Shown here one piece after another: positions 24,395 to 35,876 of a stretch of 64,000 nt of DNA. A model generated the notes under the pieces. The model had not been told where the DNA came from. It ran no database searches and worked only from the letters and a program-made list of their open reading frames with translations. Numbering within the stretch: position 1 is the stretch's first letter; each line of letters starts with the position of its first letter. Position numbers and translations under genes: made by a program. Source of the DNA: Phaeacidiphilus oryzae TH49 (GTDB lineage Bacteria; Actinomycetota; Actinomycetes; Streptomycetales; Streptomycetaceae); the NCBI RefSeq assembly GCF_000744815.1, contig NZ_JQMQ01000005.1, positions 1,186,055-1,250,054 on the forward strand. Reading direction: 5' to 3'.

Positions 24395-27300
24395 TCACTC
24401 TTCATCCCGCCCGGGCTGCTGGTCGTCGGACGCTCGGCGTCCGCGGGCGAGGCCACGCTGGAACGAGCCGAAGGTGGCCCGTACCTCCTCCGGCGAGCGC
24501 TCGCGCGCGGCCGGGGAAGTCTCGTCGGCGGTGCGGACGCGCTCGGCGTCCTCCGCCGCTGTCCCGCCGTTCGCGCTCACGTCCGCGGCGGCGGGGAGGG
24601 CCGCGCCCTGGTCCGCCGAGGGGGCGGCGGAGCGGTCCCGCAGCTGCGGCGCGAGGCTGGCCTGCCGGACCCGGCGGGGCAGCGCGGGGGCGTCCTCGCC
24701 CACCCGGTGGCGGCCGGCGGCGGAGGCGCGGTTCGGCGACTCGGGGCGGGTGGGCTCCACGCCTCGGCGCGAGCGGCGGCGCGGAAGGGTGCCGGCGTCC
24801 GCGGCGGGGTCCATGTCGGCGGCGTCCGCGTCGGCGGGGCCGGCGTCGGCGGGATCGGCCGCCGGGACGGGCGGCTGCGCCGGGACGGGCGGCTCCGCGG
24901 CGGTCGCAGGAGGGGCTGACGGACCGTCAAGAAGCTTGTCCGGAAGGGCGGTCGGCGGCTCGGCCGCGGGAGGGGCGCCATCGGCGCCGGGACGGCCGGC
25001 CCGCCAGGAGGGCGGGGTGGCGTCGAGGAGGGCGGGGCCGGGGTCGGCCGCCGGCGCGGACCCGGTCTGGGCCCCGGTACCGGCTGCCGTCTGGGCGCCG
25101 GTGCCGGCTCCGGTCGTGCCGAATCCGGCGGCCGGACCGGGTGCGGGAGCCGGCGGCTGGCCGGGCGTGGGAGCGCCCTCCGGTGCGAGCGGCGCCGAGG
25201 TCGCCGGGGGTGCCTGCGGTGCCAGCGGGGACGGCGGGTAGCGGTCGAGCGAATCTGCCGTCCGCGCGTCGATGTCCGCGGGCGTCGGCGCGGTCGGCGG
25301 GACCGCGGCCGGACGGGTGCGGGGGCGGCGGCGCGGAAGGTCGGAGAGCTCGCTGCGGGTCGGCGGTGCGGCGGCCACCGGGCCGCTGGGGGCCTCCTCG
25401 ATCAGGCCGTAGTCGGCCGCGGGACGGTGCTCGCCGGAGCCGGCGGCGGGGGTGGCGGCGGCGGGGGTCTGGCCCGGGGCTCCGCCAGGGGGCGGGGCCT
25501 GTGTCCGGGTTGGGGTCTGTGTCCGGGTCGGCGCCTGGGCCTGGGCCGGCGCCTGGGCCGGTGCCGAAGACTGGGCCGATGCCGGTGCCGATGCCGGGGC
25601 CGGTGCCGCGGGCGTCGCGGCCGGCCCGGGGTCCGCCGCGCGGCGGCCGGCGATCGCGGCGGACGCCGTGCTCGGCCTCGGCTCCTGGAGGAGCTCGGCG
25701 GCCCGCTCCCGGCTCAGCCGCGAGCGGGCGGCGGCAGCGGCCGCGTCGGCCTCCGGCTCGGGACCGGCCTCCAGCGGCGAGGCCTCCAGCGGGGCGCCCG
25801 TCTCCGGATCGGCGAGGACCGTCAGCGGCAGCAGCACCACCGCCGTCGTACCGCCGTAGGCGTTGCCGGACAGGGAGACGCGGACGCCGTGCCGCTGGGC
25901 GAGCCGGCTGACCACGAAGAGGCCGAGCCGGTCGCTGTCCGCGAGGTCGAAGTCGCCGCCCGCGGTGAGCCGGTCGTTGGCCTCCAGCAGCGCTTCCTCG
26001 CCGACGCCCAGCCCGCGGTCGTCGATCTCCAGCACGAAGCCGTTGGCCACCCGCTCCCCGCGCAGCCGCACCCTGGTGTGCGGGGGCGAGTAGCTGGTGG
26101 CGTTCTCCACCAGCTCGGCCAGCAGGTGGACGATGTCCGAGACGGCCGAGCCCAGCACCGCGGTGTTCGGCAGCCGGGGCACGGCGACCCGGGTGTAGTC
26201 CTCGACCTCGCCGACGGCCGCCCGCACCACGTCGGTGACCGGCACCGGGCGGCGGCTGCCGCGTCCCGGCGCCGAGCCGGAGAGGATCAGCAGTCCGTCC
26301 GCGTGCCGGCGCATACGGGTGGTCAGATGGTCGAGCTTGAAGAGGTCCTCCAGGTCCTCGGGGTCGGCGACCCGGCGCTCCATCTCGTCCAGCAGGGTGA
26401 GCTGCCGGTTGAGCAGCGCCTGGCTGCGCCGGGCGAGGTTGACGAAGACCGAGGAGACCCCGCGGCGCAGCTCGGCCTGGTCCACGGCGGCGCTGACGGC
26501 GGCCCGGTGGACGGCGTTGAAGGCACGTCCCACCTGGGCGATCTCGTCGTGGTCGCCGTGCTCCCCGGAGTTGATCCCGATCGGCGGCGCCTCGACGGCG
26601 ACGTTCACCCGCTCGCCGTCCCGCAGCCGGCGCATCACCTCCGGCAGCCGGACGTTGGCCAGGTCGAAGGCGGCGTTGCGGAGCGAGATCAGCTCGCGCA
26701 CCAGCCGGCGGCCGGCCCGGATCGACAGCATCAGGGAGATGATCAGCGCGGCCAGCCCCAGCACGCCCACCAGCGCGTCCCGTTCGAAGACGGCGACCGC
26801 CGTGTCCCGGCCGCGCGCGGTGGCCTTGGCGGTGGCCTTGCCGTCGATGTCGGCCAGCGAGGCGAGGACGGAGTCCGCCGCGGCGTCCCAGCGGGCCGCC
26901 GGCACCGCGCGCCCGACGCCGTCCTGGCCCGCGTCGGAGACCGCCCCCTCCAGGTCGCTGAGCTGGGCGTAGCCCTCGCTCGCGGTGTAGTCCGCGTACA
27001 ACTTCTGCTCGTACGAGGGGAGTTCGGGGATGTGGACGGAGAAGAGGAGATGCTGTGCGGAGATCGAGGTGAGGAGGCTCTGGTACTGCCCGAGGGCGAG
27101 CCGGCCGCTCTCCCGGGCTCCGTCGACGAGGGCCTGCTCGCGGGATATGTACTCGCGGGCGCGGCTGAGCTCGATCAGGTTGCCGGCCTCCCGGGAGAGC
27201 TCGCCGGCCTGGTCCGAGGTGAGGTCCAGGCGGAGCTGGAAGAAGGGGTCCTGGAGGGCCGAGTACTGGTCGCCGGCGGAGGCCCAGCCGGCGTTGTGCT

Positions 27301-27721
27301 GGACCACGTCGTAGCGGAGGCCGTCGAGGGCCCCGCCCAGGGCGGTGACCTGCCTGAGGTCCGCGCGGGCGGAGCCGTTGATGCCGCTCAGCTCGGAGCC
27401 GTCGGCGGCGTGGGCGCGCACCGTGGCCAGAGCGCCGTCGGTGGCGGACTGCGCCTTCTTGTACGCCGCCAGCGGGCCGGCGGCCGCCGAGGGTGGGGCG
27501 GCGGCGAAGCGGACGGCGGCGAGCCGCTCGGACTGCAGATCGCGGGAGAGGGCGTCGGACGGGGTGCCGATCCACTTGTACAGGTCGCCGACCTGGATCA
27601 GGCCGTAGACGCTGTGGGCGTTGACGGCCGTGGTGTAGATCCACAGCCCTGCCAGCGACAGCAGGGGCAAGAGAAGCAGCGCGGTGATCCTTGCCCGGAT
27701 TGAGCGGGTTCGCAGTCTCAT
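24395..27721 (-). CDS. cvnA: Conservon sensor histidine-kinase-like protein CvnA
   Basis: A 1108-residue membrane sensor, first gene of the conservon. An N-terminal helix is at about residues 12-30, an extracellular nitrate-sensor-like region at about 40-310, and a second helix (LVGVLGLAALIISLMLSI) at about 320. A HAMP-like linker and the conserved LARRSQALLNRQLTLLDEME / RRHADGLLILSG block come next. The HATPase at about 510-640 has N-box ELVENATSYSPP, G1 DDRGLGV and G2 LGLFVVSRLAQRHG. Residues from about 660 to the end are Pro/Ala-rich low complexity. Classical response-regulator partners are absent, as usual for conservons. The ATG follows GGGGGA. Confidence 0.93.
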   Translation of the reverse strand: MRLRTRSIRARITALLLLPLLSLAGLWIYTTAVNAHSVYGLIQVGDLYKWIGTPSDALSRDLQSERLAAVRFAAAPPSAAAGPLAAYKKAQSATDGALATVRAHAADGSELSGINGSARADLRQVTALGGALDGLRYDVVQHNAGWASAGDQYSALQDPFFQLRLDLTSDQAGELSREAGNLIELSRAREYISREQALVDGARESGRLALGQYQSLLTSISAQHLLFSVHIPELPSYEQKLYADYTASEGYAQLSDLEGAVSDAGQDGVGRAVPAARWDAAADSVLASLADIDGKATAKATARGRDTAVAVFERDALVGVLGLAALIISLMLSIRAGRRLVRELISLRNAAFDLANVRLPEVMRRLRDGERVNVAVEAPPIGINSGEHGDHDEIAQVGRAFNAVHRAAVSAAVDQAELRRGVSSVFVNLARRSQALLNRQLTLLDEMERRVADPEDLEDLFKLDHLTTRMRRHADGLLILSGSAPGRGSRRPVPVTDVVRAAVGEVEDYTRVAVPRLPNTAVLGSAVSDIVHLLAELVENATSYSPPHTRVRLRGERVANGFVLEIDDRGLGVGEEALLEANDRLTAGGDFDLADSDRLGLFVVSRLAQRHGVRVSLSGNAYGGTTAVVLLPLTVLADPETGAPLEASPLEAGPEPEADAAAAAARSRLSRERAAELLQEPRPSTASAAIAGRRAADPGPAATPAAPAPASAPASAQSSAPAQAPAQAQAPTRTQTPTRTQAPPPGGAPGQTPAAATPAAGSGEHRPAADYGLIEEAPSGPVAAAPPTRSELSDLPRRRPRTRPAAVPPTAPTPADIDARTADSLDRYPPSPLAPQAPPATSAPLAPEGAPTPGQPPAPAPGPAAGFGTTGAGTGAQTAAGTGAQTGSAPAADPGPALLDATPPSWRAGRPGADGAPPAAEPPTALPDKLLDGPSAPPATAAEPPVPAQPPVPAADPADAGPADADAADMDPAADAGTLPRRRSRRGVEPTRPESPNRASAAGRHRVGEDAPALPRRVRQASLAPQLRDRSAAPSADQGAALPAAADVSANGGTAAEDAERVRTADETSPAARERSPEEVRATFGSFQRGLARGRRASDDQQPGRDEE

Positions 27722-27892
27722 CGCGCGTTTCCCCCGGGGCGGTTGAGGTCAATCGCGCTGGAGCTTACTACTTCGCCGACCGACAGTTCGAGGCCCGCGT
27801 GAGCGCGCAGCGCCGTCGGCGGCGCGCTGCGGGCGCGCGTGGGGGGCGCGCGGAACTGCGGCGCGACCGCTTCCCGCGCGCCCATCTCGGGC

Positions 27893-28810
27893 TCACAGCG
27901 GGTCCACCCGGACCCGGGGGCGCAACTCCTCGTAGACGCCCGCGTCGTACCCGCCGGCCACCGGGCTGGCGACCGCGGCGGCGCTGAGGGCGACCGCGTC
28001 GCGAACCCGGTCCTGCCAGGGGAGACCGCGGGCGACCCCGCGGGAGAGGGCCGCGACGGCCGCGTCCCCCGCCCCGGTCGCGTTGCCGTGGACGACGCGC
28101 GGCGGCGCCGCCCGCCACGCCCCCTCCGGGGTGACGGCCAGCATCCCCTCCGCGCCGAGCGAGACCACCACCGCCCGGGCCCCGAGCGCCAACAACCGCT
28201 CGGCACCGGCGAGTTCGCCGTCGCCGTCGCCCGCGACCCGGCGCAGCTCCGCCGCGTTCGGCTTGACCAGGTCCGGTCCGGCCGCGAGACCCGCCGCCAG
28301 GGCCTCCCCGTCCGCGTCCAGCAGCCACGGCACGCCCGCCGCCCGGGCGTCCGCGCCCAGTTGGGCGTACGCGTCGCCCGGGGCCCCCGGGGGCAGCGAA
28401 CCGCAGAGCGCCACCGCCCTCGTCCGCGCCAGCAGTTCGCGGTAGGCGGCCCGGAAGCGCGTCCACTCCCCCGCGGCCACCTCGGCGCCCGGCTCCCACA
28501 GGCCGGTGGCCTCGCCGCGCTCGGTGGCGACGACCGCCACCGTCCGCCGGGACTCCGCGGTCACCTCGGTCAGCGCCTCGGGAACTCCGGAGGCGGCCAG
28601 TTCGTCCCGTATGCGGCGGCCGGTGAGCCCGCCGGCGAGGCCGGCCGCCAGCACCGGCTCACCGAGGGCGTGGAGGACGCGGGCGACGTTGACGCCCTTC
28701 CCGCCGGCCCGCTCGCGGACCGAGCGGACCCGGTTCTCCTCCCCCGGCCGGAGTTCGGGAAGGTGGTAGCTGACGTCGAGGGCGGCGTTGGGGGTCACGG
28801 TGAGGATCAC
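27893..28810 (-). CDS. PfkB-family hexose kinase (1-phosphofructokinase-like)
   Basis: A 305-residue ribokinase-fold kinase starting VILTVTPNAALDVSYHLPEL, the typical start of 1-phosphofructokinase/tagatose-6-phosphate kinase (LacC/FruK) proteins. GGKGVNVARVLHALG is the first PfkB signature. GNATGAGDAAVAALSRG holds the second signature with the catalytic Asp (GAGD). It probably phosphorylates a sugar phosphate, perhaps fructose-1-phosphate, but no PTS permease or DeoR regulator is adjacent as would be normal for a fru operon. The GTG start at 28810 fits the family N-terminus; the open frame extends upstream to 28945 without similarity. It is divergent from the acyl-CoA synthetase. Confidence 0.88.
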   Translation of the reverse strand: MILTVTPNAALDVSYHLPELRPGEENRVRSVRERAGGKGVNVARVLHALGEPVLAAGLAGGLTGRRIRDELAASGVPEALTEVTAESRRTVAVVATERGEATGLWEPGAEVAAGEWTRFRAAYRELLARTRAVALCGSLPPGAPGDAYAQLGADARAAGVPWLLDADGEALAAGLAAGPDLVKPNAAELRRVAGDGDGELAGAERLLALGARAVVVSLGAEGMLAVTPEGAWRAAPPRVVHGNATGAGDAAVAALSRGVARGLPWQDRVRDAVALSAAAVASPVAGGYDAGVYEELRPRVRVDPL

Positions 28811-29139
28811 GGCACCCAGCGGATCATCGCGCCAGTCTGTCCGGCAAGCCCTCGGAGCAAACGTCCCCGGGTGGACATCGCGTGGAAATTCGCCGCCGCC
28901 GCAGTGCGTACCGCGTGTGTGACATGCGTTGAACAAGGTGCACAAAGGGGGCAGTTGCCCGAAAAGAGAAGTCTACTTGTGTCGCCCCGACCACAGTAGC
29001 CGCTCTACCCCCCCACACCCTCCACGAACGTGACTGTCCGTACAACTGCCCATGGAGTAACTTTCGATTCCCCGTGTTGTCGACGGTGCCGTCTCAGTCG
29101 ATAGCCGACCCCACCCACCGTGTCCCGAGGAGCAAGAGG
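28811..29139. other. Divergent promoter region (kinase / acyl-CoA synthetase)
   Basis: About 330 bp, less GC-rich than its neighbours around 28870-29070, with no supported gene. Promoters for both flanking genes must lie here. I found no operator or riboswitch that I could defend. Confidence 0.5.
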
Positions 29140-30984
<1,845 letters not shown>

Positions 30985-31216
30985 CCGCCGGCTGGCCCGC
31001 GGGCGACCGCACCCGGCGCGTCAGCCACTCCACCGCGGACGACCGGCGCTGCGCGTCGGCCCGGCGTCACCCTCGGCGGCACCGCCGGAGCGGTCCGGGG
31101 CGGACGGGGCGCTGGGTGCCCACTGCCGTGCGGTGGACACCCAGCCGGTCACCCGCTCGCGGGCGTGCCGTCAACGGGCGTGCGCCCGCGGTGCGAGGGC
31201 CGCTCCGCCCGATTCG

Positions 31217-34200
31217 TCACCCCGGCTGGTTCGTCGCACCGGGACTCGGGGCGGACGAGGTCACGAAGTCGGTGCAGTTGCTGTCGGTGTCGGCGCCGTC
31301 CGGGGAGCGGACCGTACTCTGGCCGGTGGGCGGTGTGGGGGCCGTGCAACTGGTCTGACCGGAGGCGGTCCTCCCCTGGAAGCCCTCGGCGAGCCACGGG
31401 TCGACGAGGCTCCCGTAGTCGAGGCTGTCCGCGACCAGACCACGGGCGTCGCGCAGCACCATGGCGCCCCCGCCGGTGGAGAGCGCCGGACCGCCGAACC
31501 ACTGGTCCGGCGCCGGCGTGCCCTGGTAACCCGCGGCCGTCACGGCGCCGTCGACGACCGGCGTGTCCACCGGATGGGCGGCGGCGAGGGGGCGGTCGAG
31601 GGTGATCCCGCTGCCGAACGGCTGCACGGGCTCGTTGCTGGAGTGGGCGAACCGGGTGGCCGGGGTGAAGCTGACGCCCGTGCCCCGGTCGCTGAACGGC
31701 AGGTTCGAGGAGTGGGCGAACTTCAGCGGAGAGGCCAGGGTCAGCCCGGTCCCGTCCGCGCCGGCGGTGCCCACGGAGGTGACGGTGACGTTCTCGGTCC
31801 GCGCCCCGATGTCCAGGCGGATCCGGTCTCCGGCGCTGATGCCGCCGGTGGAGCCGACCTTGAGGTCGGTCGCGCCCGCCGGTGCGGCCGCCGCGAGCGA
31901 GTCCTGCCTGCCCGGCGTGCCGACGGCGGTCACCGTGGCGGTCTCCGCGTGGTCGCCGTACCCGATGGTCAGCTTCTGCCCGACGGTGAACCCGGTCGTG
32001 CTGGTGACGGGCACGTTGGTCGAGCCCGCGGGCACGGTGAGGGGACCGTCGGGCAGGGGCTGCCAGAGCGGAGTGGTGGCGTTCGCCCTCGTCGGGTCGG
32101 TGAGCACGGTCGCGTTCCGGCCGTTGCCCGAGGAGTCCACGACGGTCGGGCCGGAGTCCTCGTCGAACTTGTAGGAGGCCACGTTGCCGGCACCGGCCTG
32201 CCCGCCGGCCAGCGCGGCGATGTCGGCCGCCGAGAGCGCGTGGTCGTAGATCTGGAAGTCGTCGACCGTGGCGCTGAGGTACGGGTCGGCGTACTGCGAG
32301 CGGCCGATCCGGTTCTGGTCGGTGACGCCCAGGCTGGACGGGCTCAGGGTCATGTCCGGGTTGGTCGCCACCAGGTTGCCGTTGAGGTAGAGGCGGCCGG
32401 TGGTGCCCGAGAGCGTCACGGCGACGTGCGACCAGGTGTTCAACGGCAGTTGGCCGCCGCCGACGAGCCGCTGCTCGTTGGAGTTGCCGCTCTGGGTGAT
32501 GGCGAACCAGAGCCCCTGTCCGCCGCCGTCCACGGAGAGGTACATGTTCACCGTGGTGCCGGTGCCGAAGTCGAAGACGCGCGACCAGGTGCTGTCCGCC
32601 GAGGGGTTGACCCAGGTGGAGATCGTGTAGTCGTGGAGACCGCTGACGATGCCGTTCGGCAGCGCCACGTAGTCGCCGTTCCCGGAGAGCCGGAGCGCCT
32701 TGCCGATCCGGCCGGCGACGCGCGGACCGGTCGCGCCCGTGTCGGTGACGGCGGTGATGGTGCGGGTCTCGGCGCTGGGTCCGGTGCCGATCTGGACCTT
32801 GTCGCCCACGCTGAGCCCGGTGACGCTTCGCAGGTAGACGTCGCGGTCGCCGACGGCGGCCGGCGCGGCCAGCCCGGAGGGGGAGAGGCCGAGGAGGTAG
32901 TGCCCGTGGGCGGCGAGCCTCGTTCCGGCCGGGACGGTGATCGTCGAGGAGACCGCCTGCTGGGTGGGGTGCTCGGTCAGCGTCCAGCGGGACAGGTCGA
33001 CAGGCCTGTCACCGGCGTTGTAGAGCTCGATGAACGAGTCGGTCTGGTCGGTGCCGGTGCCGATCCGGAACTCGTTGATCTTGACGGGGCTGGTGTCGCG
33101 CACCCGCTCGGTCGTCCTGTCGCTCTGCCGCCCGCCTCCGGTGGGCTCGGTCCAGGCGGCCCTGCCGACGAGATCGCCGTTGAAGGCGGTCAGACCGGAG
33201 GTGACCTTGAAGGTGGCACTCACCTCCGCTCCGGGCGCGACCGAGTCGAAGGTCTTCGAGGCGTCCTCGGTTCCGTCGACGACAGCGCTCCAGCCGGCGG
33301 GCGCGGACAGACCGAGCCGCACTCCGACAGCGGGCGTGCCGGCGGTGTTCGTGAAGGTCTCAGTGACCTGCCGGCTCTCGCCGGGCGCGAACGTCTGGAC
33401 GCCGGGTGGCGTGCCGGTGGCGCCCGCCGGGACGAGGGCCAGCCGCTGGGCGCCGTACCGCGCCTTCACGATGTCGGCCTGGACGGCCTGGTCGGTGGCG
33501 TCGCTGGGGTAGCCGGTGGTCAGCACCCCCTCGTAGAAGGTGCCGGCCGAGCCGTTGCTGTTGTCACCGCCGTTGCCCAGCACGATGGCGCCCTGCTTGC
33601 GCATCGGGTCGTAGCTGGAGTCGACCCGCTGGCCGTCGTACATCGTGGTCAGGCCGCCCTGCTGGGAGTCCCCGCCGAGACTGGCCCAGTGGTGCGGCTC
33701 CCCCTTGGCGACCGCGGTCACGAACCGCGAGGTCATGTTGGGCAGGTCGGAGCAGAGCTTCGAGGTGCTGCCCGGGTTGACGCAGCCCACCAGGTTGTTC
33801 TCCTGGTCGGTCATGACCCATGGCCCCGGGGCGTTGCCGTGGTACCAGGCATTCGCGTTGCCGAAGTAGGAGGTCTCCATGGTGCCGTTGCCGTCGTCGT
33901 GGCTGTCGATCTCGGCGTTGCCGTAGTCGAAGCAGCAACCCGAGTTGTAATGACGGCCGTTGACCACCCAGTACATCCCCTCGGGCTGGTCGTCCACGGC
34001 GATGCCCCGGGTGTCGTCGTCGCGCAGGCCCATGCCGGGCTCGATCAGGACGCCGTAGACCTTGTGCCCGGAGACGGTGACCGGAGCCATGTCGGCGACC
34101 GGCAGGTTGTCGGCCCCTCCCATCGCCGGTCCGCTGAACGCCCCGCGCGGGGCCTGGGTGAGGTCGTTGTGGTGGGGCGACTGGTCGTAGATCTTCGTGA

Positions 34201-34570
34201 TGAGGCAGGTGGTGTCGGCGCAGAACGCGTCCTGGGCGGCCGCGTCGGCGTATCCGCCGGCGTCCCGCACCGGCGTCGCGCTCGGCGGGACGACACCGAT
34301 GTTCTTGACCCTGCCGTCCGACAGTCGCCGCACCTGGTAGAGCGGCCCGTTGTAGTGGGCGTAGAGCGCCCGGGTCGTGCTGTGGGCGGCCGCGCACGGG
34401 GTGCCGCCGGCCGCGTAGATGTCGCACGGCCCCGCGGGCCGGGCGGGGGCCGTCGGGCTGGCGACGGCCGGGGAGGTCAGGGTGAGCGAGAAGCTCACCA
34501 GGGCGAGTACGGCGGCCGCGAGCACGGCGAGTGCTCTGCGCCGAATCCAGGTGGTACCGGGTCTGAACAT
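31217..34570 (-). CDS. Secreted GH54-type alpha-L-arabinofuranosidase fused to NEW3, lamin-tail and LamG domains
   Basis: An 1117-residue secreted protein. A signal peptide covers about residues 1-38 (RRRALAVLAAAVLALVSFSL, cleavage near AVASP). The catalytic domain follows (about 45-375), starting CDIYAAGGTPCAAAHSTTRA and containing CCFDYGNAEIDSHDDGNGT and GNGGDNSNGSAG; these hold the Glu and Asp expected as nucleophile and acid/base in GH54 AbfB enzymes. Next is an NPCBM-associated NEW3-like domain. A lamin-tail domain (KINEFRIGTGTDQTDSFIEL) is split by a LamG domain and resumes at the C-terminus (SPDGADTDSNCTDFV). Three related beta modules (SVGDKVQIG, TVGQKLTIG, SAGDRIRLD) and repeated FAHSSN motifs lie between. 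The usual arabinose-binding CBM42 is not evident. A LacI-type operator lies upstream. Confidence 0.85.
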   Translation of the reverse strand: MFRPGTTWIRRRALAVLAAAVLALVSFSLTLTSPAVASPTAPARPAGPCDIYAAGGTPCAAAHSTTRALYAHYNGPLYQVRRLSDGRVKNIGVVPPSATPVRDAGGYADAAAQDAFCADTTCLITKIYDQSPHHNDLTQAPRGAFSGPAMGGADNLPVADMAPVTVSGHKVYGVLIEPGMGLRDDDTRGIAVDDQPEGMYWVVNGRHYNSGCCFDYGNAEIDSHDDGNGTMETSYFGNANAWYHGNAPGPWVMTDQENNLVGCVNPGSTSKLCSDLPNMTSRFVTAVAKGEPHHWASLGGDSQQGGLTTMYDGQRVDSSYDPMRKQGAIVLGNGGDNSNGSAGTFYEGVLTTGYPSDATDQAVQADIVKARYGAQRLALVPAGATGTPPGVQTFAPGESRQVTETFTNTAGTPAVGVRLGLSAPAGWSAVVDGTEDASKTFDSVAPGAEVSATFKVTSGLTAFNGDLVGRAAWTEPTGGGRQSDRTTERVRDTSPVKINEFRIGTGTDQTDSFIELYNAGDRPVDLSRWTLTEHPTQQAVSSTITVPAGTRLAAHGHYLLGLSPSGLAAPAAVGDRDVYLRSVTGLSVGDKVQIGTGPSAETRTITAVTDTGATGPRVAGRIGKALRLSGNGDYVALPNGIVSGLHDYTISTWVNPSADSTWSRVFDFGTGTTVNMYLSVDGGGQGLWFAITQSGNSNEQRLVGGGQLPLNTWSHVAVTLSGTTGRLYLNGNLVATNPDMTLSPSSLGVTDQNRIGRSQYADPYLSATVDDFQIYDHALSAADIAALAGGQAGAGNVASYKFDEDSGPTVVDSSGNGRNATVLTDPTRANATTPLWQPLPDGPLTVPAGSTNVPVTSTTGFTVGQKLTIGYGDHAETATVTAVGTPGRQDSLAAAAPAGATDLKVGSTGGISAGDRIRLDIGARTENVTVTSVGTAGADGTGLTLASPLKFAHSSNLPFSDRGTGVSFTPATRFAHSSNEPVQPFGSGITLDRPLAAAHPVDTPVVDGAVTAAGYQGTPAPDQWFGGPALSTGGGAMVLRDARGLVADSLDYGSLVDPWLAEGFQGRTASGQTSCTAPTPPTGQSTVRSPDGADTDSNCTDFVTSSAPSPGATNQPG

Positions 34571-34728
34571 GATCGAGATCAACTCCCGCGTCGTTCGGTC
34601 GACTGACGAAGGGTGAACCACGGCTGTTCCCAGCCCGCCCCGCTCGGCGGGGGCGAGCCTTCCGCGCTGTCCCGGAGGGCACGACGGCATGGCAGCGGCG
34701 AGGACCGCCATGGGCGGCCCCACACGAT

Positions 34729-34742
34729 TGTTAGCGCTAACA
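34729..34742. promoter_or_regulatory. LacI-family operator upstream of the arabinofuranosidase gene
   Basis: TGTTAGCGCTAACA is a perfect 14-bp palindrome with the central CG dyad and TTAGC/GCTAA halves typical of actinobacterial LacI-family sites. It lies 159 bp before the ATG at 34570. Neither LacI gene in the window is adjacent, so the cognate repressor is probably elsewhere. Confidence 0.7.
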
Positions 34743-34868
34743 TTCCGTCATCGATCATTCACGCTACGGAGGCGCGCAGGGAGCGTCAAGGTTTCTCACA
34801 TGATGTGTGAGGGACGCGGTGGCGCCAGCGCGTCGCGCGTGACGGGACGGCCGAGCGGGGCGGCGGGT

Positions 34869-35675
34869 TCAGGCCCCGGCGGCTGCCGCGAAGACGGGGA
34901 GGTAGCCGAGGGACTGGCCGGTGCGGGTGGGGTGGTAGGAGGTCTCCAGGGGATAGGCCACGGAGTGGAGCCAGGGCTGGGAGGAGCAGACCTCGTGGCC
35001 GGTGAAGGCCCGGCGGACGTCGGCGTAACGGAAGCCGGCATGGGCGGCGGCTGCGGCGATGACCGCGTCCAGGCGGTCCGCGGCCGTGTTGAGGGCCGCC
35101 CGGGAGGCGTCCGCGATGCCGAACGGGCAGTCGCCCGGCCGCTGGTAGAGGTGCGGGTAGCCGAGGACCACGACCCGCGCGGCCGGCGCGGCGGCACGGA
35201 TCCGGCGGTACAACTCGGCCAGCCGGCCCGGCAGCTGACGGTCGATCAGGCCGTCCGCAGCGGTGACCGCCTTCCCGCAGGCGGCGTCCCCGTGGAGGAC
35301 GCAGCTCTCCAGGGTGTCGGCGAAGCCCGCGTCGTTGCCGCCGGCGGTGAGGCTGATCAGCGCGGTGCTCGGACGCAGGGCGCTCAGCTGGGCGGTCTCC
35401 ACGGAGCGGGTGGTGGCACCGAGGCAGGCCACCGAGACGAACGGCGTCCCCGGATGGGAGGCCGCCCACAGCTCGGGGAAGGCGCTCGTACTGCGCTTGC
35501 ACGCCCCGCTCGCCGGGTCGTACGCCCCGGCGCCGACCCCCGCCGAGTAGGAGTCCCCCAGCGCCACGTACCCGGTCGGCGCCGCGGCCGCCGAGGCGTT
35601 CGGCGCCTGGGCCGGGCCGAGGAGCGACAGCGCGGTCGCCGCGGCGACCGCCATGAGCAGGGCCCGGACCCGCAT
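34869..35675 (-). CDS. Secreted SGNH/GDSL esterase-lipase
   Basis: A 268-residue secreted hydrolase. A signal peptide spans about residues 1-30 (VRALLMAVAAATALSLLG, then Ala-rich). SGNH block I is VALGDSYSAGVGAG (nucleophile Ser), block III LTAGGNDAGF (oxyanion Asn), and block V SYHPTRTGQSLGY (catalytic His). Six cysteines after the signal fit three disulfides, as in the Streptomyces SGNH lipase/SGHE family. The ATG at 35675 is preceded by GGGAGG. It is divergent from the PP2C phosphatase gene and transcribed toward the arabinofuranosidase region. Confidence 0.92.
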   Translation of the reverse strand: MRVRALLMAVAAATALSLLGPAQAPNASAAAAPTGYVALGDSYSAGVGAGAYDPASGACKRSTSAFPELWAASHPGTPFVSVACLGATTRSVETAQLSALRPSTALISLTAGGNDAGFADTLESCVLHGDAACGKAVTAADGLIDRQLPGRLAELYRRIRAAAPAARVVVLGYPHLYQRPGDCPFGIADASRAALNTAADRLDAVIAAAAAHAGFRYADVRRAFTGHEVCSSQPWLHSVAYPLETSYHPTRTGQSLGYLPVFAAAAGA

Positions 35676-35876
35676 GGAACCTCCCGAGTGGTGACGACCG
35701 GTCGTCGACCACCTCACCCGGTTCCGGGGCCCACGATCCACTGGATCCGCCCGCATTCCGGCCTTCGGGTGAACCCACTCACCCGAACACGGGACATTCG
35801 CCCCTAACGGGAGGGTATGGGGGTCTCCCTACCCTTGGCGTGTTTTGTTCTGCGACCGCCGCCCCGGAGGCAACCG

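Noticed and set aside
31217-34606. Plus-strand open frames opposite the arabinofuranosidase gene
   Set aside because: Antisense shadows; the minus-strand product has a signal peptide, catalytic motifs and recognisable domains along its whole length.
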